Shown in pieces: positions 18,393-26,140 of a DNA stretch of 64,000 nucleotides (its first letter is position 1; each line of letters starts with the position of its first letter). A program made the translations under genes and the position numbers. Under the pieces are notes generated by a model. It had not been told where the DNA came from. It ran no database searches and was given only the letters and a program-made list of their open reading frames with translations. Origin of the DNA: Roseomonas sp. GTDB taxonomy: Bacteria > Pseudomonadota > Alphaproteobacteria > Acetobacterales > Acetobacteraceae. The stretch spans positions 62,001 through 126,000 of the forward strand of contig JADCGA010000001.1 in the NCBI GenBank assembly GCA_020249265.1, given 5' to 3'.

Positions 18393-19408
18393 TGCTGCGT
18401 GTTGAAAATGATCGGCGCTTTTCGCTTGGCCATGCGCGCATCACCCTTGTAGGCTTGCAGGCGCCAGCCGATGGCGGGTTCCGTATTGTTCGGGAAGGTT
18501 ATGCTGCGGCCAATCTCGGCCGTCGTGGCTGGCAGGTACAGGAAGAAAAGCTGAACCCGGTTGAAATCCGCCAGGAAGGGGCTGACACCGTTATGGTGAT
18601 TGGGCCAAGGCTGACGCGGCATCTGGAACCAGGCCCGCTGGTGTTTTTGCTGCCGGCCACGGGTTTGGAAGCAAGCCTGTTTTGGCCAGACGATATTGAT
18701 TTATTCGATGGCGATCTTCCACCCGAAACGGTGATGCCACGCGAAGCTGAAGTGGCGCCGAAGCCTCCGCCGGTTGCCTCTGTACCGCCCGCGCCAGCAC
18801 CTTCACTTGCGCCGCCGCCGCGCGAAGATATTGCCCTTCCGTCCAGACAAGAAAGCACCTCACGTACGCCATTGTTTGCGGGCATTGGGTTATTGTTGCT
18901 GGTTGCCATTGGCGGCACCGCCTGGTGGTTCAGTGCCTCCCCACCCACGCCTTCACCTGGACCAACACCCATCGCAACACCAACGCCGCCTCCCACGCCG
19001 CCCCCCGCAGTCGCTGAACGCCCCTGGCTTGAACGCAGCGATGGCATGAACCTGCGTGATCTGGTGCAATCCGCATCCGATGCTGCCGCCATTCACGCGG
19101 CGGCGCTCAGGCGTCAATCAGCCGGGCGGCATGATGATGCGTTGGTGCTGTTCGAAGAAGCCGGCGAACGCGGCCATGCGCCGGCACTCACCGCCGTGGC
19201 GCGGCTTTATGACCCGATTGGTTTTGTCGCGGGCCGCCCCTTCCGCGCGCCAGACCCGCGCGCGGCGGCGCGTTATTACCGCGATGCCGTGCAAAAGGGC
19301 GATGCGGCTGCGCAAGTGCAACGTGCTGCGCTGAAGACATGGCTTGAGGAACAGGCGCGTGCGGGCAATGGCACGGCGGAAACCGCTCTCAAGGAATTCT
19401 GGCAATGA
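18389..19408 (+). CDS. Single-pass membrane protein with proline-rich linkers and Sel1-like tail
   Basis: A 339-residue protein I cannot assign to a named family. Residues 1-110 are beta-rich and lack a signal peptide, so they are cytoplasmic. Residues 112-145 and 184-208 are Pro-rich linkers flanking one membrane helix (161-181, LFAGIGLLLLVAIGGTAWWF). The periplasmic C-terminus (225-335) carries Sel1/TPR-like helices (DDALVLFEEAGERGHAPALT, DPRAAARYYRDAVQKGDAAA). The layout suggests a tether linking the cytoplasmic SrfB/SrfC pair to periplasmic partners. ATG overlaps on both sides (ATGA with SrfC; next gene's ATG inside its end) show tight coupling. It could be a diverged SrfA counterpart, but I see no sequence evidence for that. 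Confidence 0.75.
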   Translation: MMLRVENDRRFSLGHARITLVGLQAPADGGFRIVREGYAAANLGRRGWQVQEEKLNPVEIRQEGADTVMVIGPRLTRHLEPGPLVFLLPATGLEASLFWPDDIDLFDGDLPPETVMPREAEVAPKPPPVASVPPAPAPSLAPPPREDIALPSRQESTSRTPLFAGIGLLLLVAIGGTAWWFSASPPTPSPGPTPIATPTPPPTPPPAVAERPWLERSDGMNLRDLVQSASDAAAIHAAALRRQSAGRHDDALVLFEEAGERGHAPALTAVARLYDPIGFVAGRPFRAPDPRAAARYYRDAVQKGDAAAQVQRAALKTWLEEQARAGNGTAETALKEFWQ

Positions 19409-21354
19409 TGTTCCGCCGCGCTCTTTGGGTTCTTGCGCTTGGCGTCTTGTCTGCCATGCCGGTTGCCGAAGGCTTCGCGCAACAGGCCGCGCGGCAACCG
19501 CTGTTGATGGAAGGGCGCGCCACACTATTTCAACGCGTGATCCTGCGCCCCGGCGCACGCCTGACCGAACGGCCCGATGCGAATGCGCCTTCCCAGCCAA
19601 CGCCCGGTTTTGGTGTTTTCTATGTCTATGCGCGCCAGGGCAGCGGCACCGATGGCTGGCTTGAAATCGGCGCGGCACAGGATGGCCGCACGCAAGGCTG
19701 GGTCCGCGCTGAACGCACCATGGATTGGAAGCAAACCATGGTGCTGGCTTTCAATAACCCTGCCGGGCGCGACCGCGCCATGTTCTTCCGAGACGCCGAA
19801 ACACCGCGCGCCCTTTGGCTGAATACGCGCGGCGGCGCGGCAGAGGCTATGCGGTTGCGCGAAGCCGCACGGGCCAATACCGATGGGCCGGTGATTGCGC
19901 TGGAACCCGAGAATTTCATTGACATCACAAGGCAATTCTACCTGCTGCCCATTCTATCTGCGCAGCGCGTGGAAAATGAAAGCGCGCATGAAGCGCGTTT
20001 GCTGGAAGTGGTTTCTGCCCCCGCGCAGCAGGCCCCTCCCCCACCTGCTGATCCGGATGCGCTGCGCAATTATCGCGGCTCGGTGGTGTTTGTTGTGGAT
20101 ACCACCATCAGCATGGGTCCCTACATTGACCGCACGCGTGAAGCGCTGAAACGCGTGGTGGATCGCATTCGCGATACCGCAGTGCGTGACAATTTCCGCT
20201 TCGGCATGGTGGCCTTCCGCGACCATCTGGGCGGCAATCCCAGGCTTGAATATGTCACGCGCATGGTGTCCCTGCCTGATCTGGCTGAGGCTTCGGATGC
20301 GATTTTGCCGCGGCTTTCGCAACTCACCGAAGCGCGCGAAAGCAATGAAGGCTTTGATGAGGATTCACTGGCCGGCATCAAGCTCGCTTTGGATGAAGTG
20401 CCCTGGCAGCAATATGGCGGGCGTTTCGTTATTCTGATCACGGATGCCGGCGCGCGGGATGCGAAGGACCCGCGCAACCAAACCCAGATGGGCCCGGAAG
20501 AAATGCGCCAATTGGCGCAATCGGAGGCGAAGCAGGTCGCGATCTACGCCATTCATCTGAAAACGCCAGAAGGGCGCAACAACCACGCGCGGGCGGAACG
20601 GCAATACCGGGAACTCACGCGCTTTGGCGCGGCGGGGGAACTTTATTACCCGATCAATGAGGGCAATCTGGGTCAATTCGGACAAACAGTGGACGCGCTG
20701 ACGGATGCGTTGCTCGCGCAAGTCGCTGCAGCAGTTGGGCGGCCCATCGCCGGCATCAGGGCGCCTCAAGGTGCGGCTGAACGACGCATCGCCGAGCAAG
20801 CTGAGGTTGTCGGCACCGCCATGCGGCTTTCCTATCTGGGGCGCGCAACGCAGCAGACGGCGCCTGATGTGGTACGAAGCTTCGTGCTGGACCAGGAACT
20901 CAACCCGGCCGAACCCAGGCCAGAACGGCGGCCCTTGGATGTGCGTGTGCTGCTGACGCGCAATCAGCTTTCCGATCTGGCGACTACGCTGCGCAGCATT
21001 ATCCAGGCTCAGGCGGCAGCGCGGCTTTCGCCTGAGACTTTCTTTGAACGTGTGCGCGGTGCGGCGGCAGCGGCGGCGCGTGACCCCCGGCGCATGGCGG
21101 AATTCCAGCGCCTGGGCGGCGCCTTTGGGGAATTCCTGCAGGACCTGCCGTATCAAAGCCAAATCATGGAATTCACACAGGAAGAATGGAACAGCATGGG
21201 GGCTGGGCGGCGCACCGAAATCGTCAATGCGCTGGAAGCGAAGCTCAGACTCTATGAGGAATTCAATCGCCAGCCATCGCTCTGGGTCAGTTTCGATGGC
21301 GGGCGCAATCCCGGTGAGGCGATGTATCCCGTGCCCATTGATGCGCTGCCCTGA
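19405..21354 (+). CDS. Exported von Willebrand factor A domain protein with SH3-like N-terminus
   Basis: A 649-residue protein. A signal peptide (residues 1-25, RALWVLALGVLSAMP then a cleavage region ending GFA) directs it to the periplasm. Residues ~35-110 resemble a bacterial SH3 domain (LRPGARLTERPDANAP, WLEIG, GWVRAE). The vWA domain spans about 225-425 with a MIDAS motif DTTIS (Asp232; DxTxS in place of DxSxS) and FVILITDAGARD. The C-terminal 200 residues are helical. It would bind a partner through a metal-dependent contact. It overlaps the membrane-tether gene by 4 nt and is followed 9 bp later by the ABC ATPase. Target and function are unknown. Confidence 0.85.
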   Translation: MMFRRALWVLALGVLSAMPVAEGFAQQAARQPLLMEGRATLFQRVILRPGARLTERPDANAPSQPTPGFGVFYVYARQGSGTDGWLEIGAAQDGRTQGWVRAERTMDWKQTMVLAFNNPAGRDRAMFFRDAETPRALWLNTRGGAAEAMRLREAARANTDGPVIALEPENFIDITRQFYLLPILSAQRVENESAHEARLLEVVSAPAQQAPPPPADPDALRNYRGSVVFVVDTTISMGPYIDRTREALKRVVDRIRDTAVRDNFRFGMVAFRDHLGGNPRLEYVTRMVSLPDLAEASDAILPRLSQLTEARESNEGFDEDSLAGIKLALDEVPWQQYGGRFVILITDAGARDAKDPRNQTQMGPEEMRQLAQSEAKQVAIYAIHLKTPEGRNNHARAERQYRELTRFGAAGELYYPINEGNLGQFGQTVDALTDALLAQVAAAVGRPIAGIRAPQGAAERRIAEQAEVVGTAMRLSYLGRATQQTAPDVVRSFVLDQELNPAEPRPERRPLDVRVLLTRNQLSDLATTLRSIIQAQAAARLSPETFFERVRGAAAAAARDPRRMAEFQRLGGAFGEFLQDLPYQSQIMEFTQEEWNSMGAGRRTEIVNALEAKLRLYEEFNRQPSLWVSFDGGRNPGEAMYPVPIDALP

Positions 21355-21362
21355 AGGCGCGC

Positions 21363-22115
21363 ATGAACCAGGCCGCACCCACCTTACTGCTGCAAGATGT
21401 CATCATCCGCCATCAGGCGCCAGGCGGGGCGCTGGGGTTTGAGCTTGTCATTGAGGAATTCAGCATCACGCGCGGTGAGGCCCTGGCGCTGGTCGGGCCT
21501 TCTGGCTCCGGCAAATCTACGCTGCTTGATCTGCTGGCCTTGGCGCGTCGCCCATCAAGCACAGGCGGGTTTTTTCTGACACCACGTGCAGGCAAGGCGA
21601 TGGACCTTGGCGCTATTTGGCGCGCGGCAGATGACAATAGCCTGACAGCCATTCGCGCAACGCATTTCGGCTATGTTTTGCAAACGGGTGGGCTGCTGCC
21701 GTTTCTGTCTGTCCGGCGCAACATCGCACTGAGTCAGGCTGTTCTTGGCCGGCCTGATCCCGCGCATATCAAAGCCTTGGCGACGCGGCTTGAGATTGCG
21801 TCGTTGCTCGAAAGAATGCCGGGAACCCTTTCCGTTGGGCAAAGGCAACGTGTAGCCATTGCCCGCGCCTTGGCGCATCGCCCAGAAATCCTGCTGGCGG
21901 ATGAACCGACTGCCAGCGTTCACCCGGCCTTGGCTGACACAATATTGGCGCTACTGATTGAACAGGCGCGCGAACAGGATACGGCGCTGATCCTGGCGAC
22001 GCATGACCCGGACCGCGCCGCGCGCCATGGCTTCGCTATTCTGCCCATCCGCACGGAAGCAGGGAATGCGGGCGCTGGTCGTTCCTGTCTCAATAGGGCG
22101 CGGGCGCCGGCATGA
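21363..22115 (+). CDS. ABC transporter ATP-binding protein (LolD/MacB/FtsE-like)
   Basis: A 250-residue nucleotide-binding subunit. Walker A is GPSGSGKST (45-53), the Q-loop region is FGYVLQTGGLLPFLSV, the signature is LSVGQRQRVAIARAL, and Walker B is EILLADEPTAS, with the H-loop in LATHD. This subclass works with MacB/FtsX-type permeases in mechanotransmission or lipoprotein extraction rather than import. The next gene, starting inside its stop codon region (ATGA), is such a permease. Placement behind an exported vWA protein and ahead of an exported FGE-like protein suggests it serves the Srf operon, not LolCDE itself. Confidence 0.9.
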   Translation: MNQAAPTLLLQDVIIRHQAPGGALGFELVIEEFSITRGEALALVGPSGSGKSTLLDLLALARRPSSTGGFFLTPRAGKAMDLGAIWRAADDNSLTAIRATHFGYVLQTGGLLPFLSVRRNIALSQAVLGRPDPAHIKALATRLEIASLLERMPGTLSVGQRQRVAIARALAHRPEILLADEPTASVHPALADTILALLIEQAREQDTALILATHDPDRAARHGFAILPIRTEAGNAGAGRSCLNRARAPA

Positions 22116-23335
22116 GCGAAAAATCTACTCATACCGGGCTGCTGGCAGGTCTTTCATTGCGTGATCTTTTGCATGAACGCACGCTGGCACTTTGTTCGCT
22201 GATTGGTTTGGCGGCGGTGCTGGCGCCACTGATTGTACTGTTTGGTCTGAAACAGGGTGTGATTGATGGGCTGCGTGCAGAGCTGATTGATAATCCGCGC
22301 AGCCGCATGGTGGTGAATGCTGCCAACCGCAATTTCGATACGGATTTTCTGACGCGCCTGGCCGCGCGGCCCGATATCGCCTTTGTCATTCCGCGCACGC
22401 GCAGCCTGAATACCGAAGCGCGCTTCGAAAACCCCGCGCGCCCGGGCACGGTGCTGCGCGCGGAATTATTGGCCACCGCCGCGGGTGATCCCCTGCTGCA
22501 TGGCCTGCCCAGCATTGCGCCAAACCAAGTCATCCCGAGCGCTTCATTCGCTGCGCGCCTTGACCTGCAGCCTGGCATGAATGTGACGCTGCGCGCCCTT
22601 CGCGGTGATGCCGGCGCGCGAGAGGTGCTGAATTTCCCCGTCACCATCGCTGCCATCGCGCCGCCGAGTGCCTTTGGCCGCGATGGCGTTTTCGTTGACC
22701 TCAAGACTCTGCTGCTGGTGGATCGCTTCACTGATGGCGCGCTGCCCGCTTCCGCAACGCCTGCCAATATTTCGGATGATCCCACACGCATCTTTGCCGG
22801 TTTTCGCGCCCATGCGCGGCGCTTGGAAGATGTGACGCGCATTGACCATGACCTGCGGCGCGATGGGGTGGAAGTTGAAACGCTGGCGGAACAGGTGGAA
22901 GGCTTGCTCAGCCTTGATCGTAGCCTCACGCTGCTTTTTGCCCTGCTCGCGGGGCTGGGTGGGCTTGGGTATCTCGTCTCACTCGGGGTTGGGCTCTATG
23001 CCAATGTGGAACGCAAGCAACGCGATCTTTCCCTGCTGCGGCTGATCGGGCTTTCGCGCCGCGATCTGGTGGTGTTTCCGTTGATTCAAGCGGTGATCAT
23101 CGCCGCTGCCGGGGCAGCGCTCGCAAGCCTGCTGGCCTTGGCGGTAGCGGGCCTCGTTAATCGCCTACCACTTGCAGGTGCCAATGCCGCTGGCGCGCGG
23201 GCCATTTGTGTCATTGAAGCGCAGCATCTGTTACTGGCATTTTTGGTGAGCCTTTTAGGCGCGGCATTATCCGCAGCTTTTGCCGGGTATCGCGCCGCCC
23301 GGATTGAACCTGCGGAGGGGCTTCGCGATGCGTAA
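22112..23335 (+). CDS. FtsX/MacB-type ABC transporter permease
   Basis: A 407-residue membrane subunit with the four-helix MacB/FtsX plan: helix 1 at about 24-46 (LCSLIGLAAVLAPLIVLFGL), a ~220-residue periplasmic domain, then three C-terminal helices from ~270 on (LLFALLAGLGGLGYLVSLGV; PLIQAVIIAAAGAALASLLA; LLLAFLVSLLGAALSAAFAG). The coupling segment RKQRDLSLLRLIGLSRRDLV is typical. Such proteins couple ATP hydrolysis to movements in the periplasm (lipoprotein release, hydrolase activation, toxin or peptide export). It overlaps both neighbours, so it is part of the operon. It is a single permease, so it would act as a homodimer. Confidence 0.88.
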   Translation: MSEKSTHTGLLAGLSLRDLLHERTLALCSLIGLAAVLAPLIVLFGLKQGVIDGLRAELIDNPRSRMVVNAANRNFDTDFLTRLAARPDIAFVIPRTRSLNTEARFENPARPGTVLRAELLATAAGDPLLHGLPSIAPNQVIPSASFAARLDLQPGMNVTLRALRGDAGAREVLNFPVTIAAIAPPSAFGRDGVFVDLKTLLLVDRFTDGALPASATPANISDDPTRIFAGFRAHARRLEDVTRIDHDLRRDGVEVETLAEQVEGLLSLDRSLTLLFALLAGLGGLGYLVSLGVGLYANVERKQRDLSLLRLIGLSRRDLVVFPLIQAVIIAAAGAALASLLALAVAGLVNRLPLAGANAAGARAICVIEAQHLLLAFLVSLLGAALSAAFAGYRAARIEPAEGLRDA

Positions 23336-24998
23336 GCTGTTTCTTGCTGCCATGATCCTGTTCGCGCCAGCGGTAAACGCGCAGGAAAGATGGGCAGCGG
23401 AATTCTGGAATCCGAAACCGCTTGCAGATGATCTGATCCTGCCCATGCCCTGCGGTGGCGCCATGGTGTTTCGCCCAGTGCCAACCCCCTTGGGCCAAGG
23501 GCTTCTGGCTGATCGCCCCGCCATGCTCGGCCAGGCGGATGCGGAAACAAATTACAGCGAATTTCTGCGCCAAAGCTTCATCGCCGGCCCGTTTCGCGGC
23601 GCCGATGCCGCCGCACCGCCGCGCTACTATATCGGCAAATATGAGGTGACGCGCGATCAATACGCTGCCGTCACAGCCGAACCCTGCCCAACAGCGGCGG
23701 CAGCCGGGCGCCTACCCCAGGCCGATATCGCTTGGCATGAGGCGTTTGCCTTCACCCTGCGCTATTCCGCCTGGCTTACGCGCAATGCGCGTGACGCCTT
23801 GCCAATGCGCGATGATGCGCGCGCCTTTGTGCGCCTGCCGACAGAGGATGAATGGGAATTCGCCGCACGCGGTGGCTCGGCGGTTGCAGAAGCGGATTTC
23901 GGAGCGCGCGTTTTTCCAATGTCTGAGGGAATGCAGCGTTATGTCTGGTTTCAGGGCACGCGATCCTCAGGCGGGCGCGTGCGCCCCATCGGCATGCTGG
24001 AACCCAATCCGCTTGGGCTTTTTGATATTCTCGGCAATGTCGCGGAATGGGTTCTGGAACCCTATCGGCTCAATCGCGTGGGCCGCCCGCATGGGCAGGC
24101 AGGTGGCATGGTGGCGCGCGGTGGGGATTTCCTGACGCCGGAAGATCAAATCCGTTCGAGCCTCCGCGTAGAATTGCCGCCGCTTGATCGCAATGGCGAA
24201 GCGCTGCGCCTGCGCAGCCTTGGCTTTCGCCCGGTGCTTGCCCTGGTGGCGACCAGCAGCGACCAGCGCCCAGCACAATTACGCACGGCGTTTGAAGCGG
24301 AAGCGCAGTCCCGCGGCAATGCCAGTGAAGACCCAGCACGGCTTCTGGAAGTTCTGAAAAACGATACGCCGGACCCAGCCCTACGCCAGGGGATTGATCG
24401 CGTGGGCGCGGCGCTCCGCACCGCCCAGCGGGAACGCAATGATCAAGAAATGCAGGCGATCCAAAGCCAAATCGCCGCCGCCGCGCAGATCGGTCGGCAA
24501 ATCCTGTTGGCGGAAGGGTTTGGCGAATTGCTCAGCGCCTTTGCACGGGTGCAGGCGGAAACCGTGCAGGCGCAACGCACCTTGGCGGAAGATCAGGGCC
24601 GCATCGCCGCCGCGACGCAGGCCGAAGTGCAAGCGGCGCTCCGCCGCCAACAGGAACGCACGCAGCAAATCACCACCACCATGGCGCGCATTGAAGCAGC
24701 GTTGCGCAGCCAGGCAGAAGGCCAACCCGCGCGCGCCCAGGAATTGGCCGCGAGCTATCTGCGCACCGTGCTTTCGGTAGGCCGCAGCGTGGACAGGCTG
24801 CGCATAGCGGATGCGGCCAATGTGGTTCAGCAGGAATTGCAGGCGCAGAATGTGCAATATTTGCCGGAACTCGCGCGCATCGCCGCGCGGCATATGGTGG
24901 CCGTCAGCAGTGGCAATCCGCCAGGCCGGGAACAGGCGATGGCTGATCTTACGGCGGTGTTGCGGCCTGCGGCGCCTGCCCCGCCCGCGCGGCGGTAG
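23328..24998 (+). CDS. Exported formylglycine-generating-enzyme-like (SUMF1) protein with helical tail
   Basis: A 556-residue protein. The signal peptide is MRKLFLAAMILFAPAVNA. Residues ~30-325 form an FGE-sulfatase/SUMF1 domain with YYIGKYEVTRDQYAAV, RLPTEDEWEFAARGG, LGNVAEWVLEP, ARGGDFLTPE and LGFRPV. The active-site Cys pair of true FGEs is not evident: the C-terminal motif reads RSSLRVELPP without Cys, so it is probably a binding or non-oxidase version. Residues ~330-545 are Gln/Ala/Arg-rich helix likely to coil. The start at 23328 has GGAGGGG upstream and overlaps the permease end by 8 nt; a longer frame from 23280 is unlikely. It closes the operon. Function unknown. Confidence 0.86.
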   Translation: MRKLFLAAMILFAPAVNAQERWAAEFWNPKPLADDLILPMPCGGAMVFRPVPTPLGQGLLADRPAMLGQADAETNYSEFLRQSFIAGPFRGADAAAPPRYYIGKYEVTRDQYAAVTAEPCPTAAAAGRLPQADIAWHEAFAFTLRYSAWLTRNARDALPMRDDARAFVRLPTEDEWEFAARGGSAVAEADFGARVFPMSEGMQRYVWFQGTRSSGGRVRPIGMLEPNPLGLFDILGNVAEWVLEPYRLNRVGRPHGQAGGMVARGGDFLTPEDQIRSSLRVELPPLDRNGEALRLRSLGFRPVLALVATSSDQRPAQLRTAFEAEAQSRGNASEDPARLLEVLKNDTPDPALRQGIDRVGAALRTAQRERNDQEMQAIQSQIAAAAQIGRQILLAEGFGELLSAFARVQAETVQAQRTLAEDQGRIAAATQAEVQAALRRQQERTQQITTTMARIEAALRSQAEGQPARAQELAASYLRTVLSVGRSVDRLRIADAANVVQQELQAQNVQYLPELARIAARHMVAVSSGNPPGREQAMADLTAVLRPAAPAPPARR

Positions 24999-25019
24999 CT
25001 TTTGGCGCGACGCCAAAGC
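24998..25019 (+). terminator. Hairpin at the end of the Srf operon
   Basis: Directly at the stop codon, GCTTTTGGCG and CGCCAAAGC form a 9-bp stem (one bulged T) around a CGA triloop. There is no T run. Position and stability suggest a transcript end; strength is uncertain. Confidence 0.5.
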
Positions 25020-25216
25020 AGGCGCTGGCCGGTTACTCAGTAAGGCGGGTCATCATCGCCTTGGCACTGCAGGGGTTTTCTGCGCATCGGCTGGCTCCTG
25101 CCATGCGGCATGACTAGCCGGTCAGGTGGCGCTTCCTGATAGCCGAGGGCGTGATAGGCAGGGCGCTCCGTGCTGCTTTCATACCATCGCGCGGAGATCT
25201 GCGCTAAGAACGTACC

Positions 25217-26062
25217 ATGCAAGAAGCGCCGCGTGCCGCCGAAACGCCCGGCTCGGACCAAACCAATTCCGTATCGGGTTCGCTGCTGCGCGCCCGCGCC
25301 GTGATTCTGGGCGAAAGGCTGGACCATCGTGGCCTTGGTCCCGGCGGTTCCGCCCTGGCGGACCCGGTGCCCATATCTGCCCTACCCCCCATCCGCGCCT
25401 TTGCTTTTCGCTGGGGCGCGGTGGTGATCTTCGGCGCCAATCCCGCCGATGAAGCCGCGCTGCTTGAAGGTCTCGGCCCGCGTGTCACCAACCCCACACA
25501 TAACCCCGCCGAGGAAACCGCCTTGATTTATATCGGTGCGGCGCGTGATGGCGTGGATGCCGAAGGTGTCATCCAACTATCCGATTCCGCGACAGAACGC
25601 CTGGCCGTGGTGGCGGATGCCTTGGCGAAAAGCGCGGCTCTTGCCCAGCAGGAAGCCCGCATCGCCGAAGCGCTGGACCGCATGGAACCTGCCGTAGCCG
25701 GCCTGCGTGTCGCTGGGCGATTGCGCGTTTCCTCCCGCGCTTTGCATCGGCAGATCGGCCATGCGCTTTCCGCACGCAGCCGCAACCTTGCTCGGGTGGA
25801 AGCGGCTGATAAGCCCGAGGTGCTTTGGGATCACCCCGCTTTGGAACGGCTCCATGCCCGGTTGGAGGATGAATACGAACTCCGCGAAAGGGGCGGCACG
25901 CTGGAACGCAAGCTTGCCCTGATAGATGACACCGTCCAGACGCTACTTTCCCTGATCCAGGCAAGGCGCGCCTTCGGGTTGGAAGCGGCGGTGGTGGCGC
26001 TGGTGGGGATTGAGGTCGCCTTCACGCTTTATGAGCACGTCATCCGCCCGCTTTGGCACTGA
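25217..26062 (+). CDS. RMD1/RMND1 family (DUF155) protein
   Basis: A 281-residue protein resembling the DUF155 family (yeast Rmd1, mitochondrial RMND1). Landmarks are FAFRWGAVVIFGANPADEAA near residues 60-85, the central helical stretch (LVVADALAKSAALAQQEARI-like region) and the C-terminal coiled-coil plus membrane anchor (LERKLALIDDTVQTLLSLIQ ... LVGIEVAFTLYEHVIRPLWH). Mitochondrial members anchor translation at the inner membrane; bacterial roles are undefined. It sits alone after the Srf operon with a 218-bp gap upstream, so it is probably expressed independently. Confidence 0.8.
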   Translation: MQEAPRAAETPGSDQTNSVSGSLLRARAVILGERLDHRGLGPGGSALADPVPISALPPIRAFAFRWGAVVIFGANPADEAALLEGLGPRVTNPTHNPAEETALIYIGAARDGVDAEGVIQLSDSATERLAVVADALAKSAALAQQEARIAEALDRMEPAVAGLRVAGRLRVSSRALHRQIGHALSARSRNLARVEAADKPEVLWDHPALERLHARLEDEYELRERGGTLERKLALIDDTVQTLLSLIQARRAFGLEAAVVALVGIEVAFTLYEHVIRPLWH

Positions 26063-26140
26063 AATCGCCGCTTTGGGCTTCTCTGCCACCCGATTCCGGG
26101 CAATAAAGAACGGTAATCATGTCAGTCCAAGGAAATTTCT

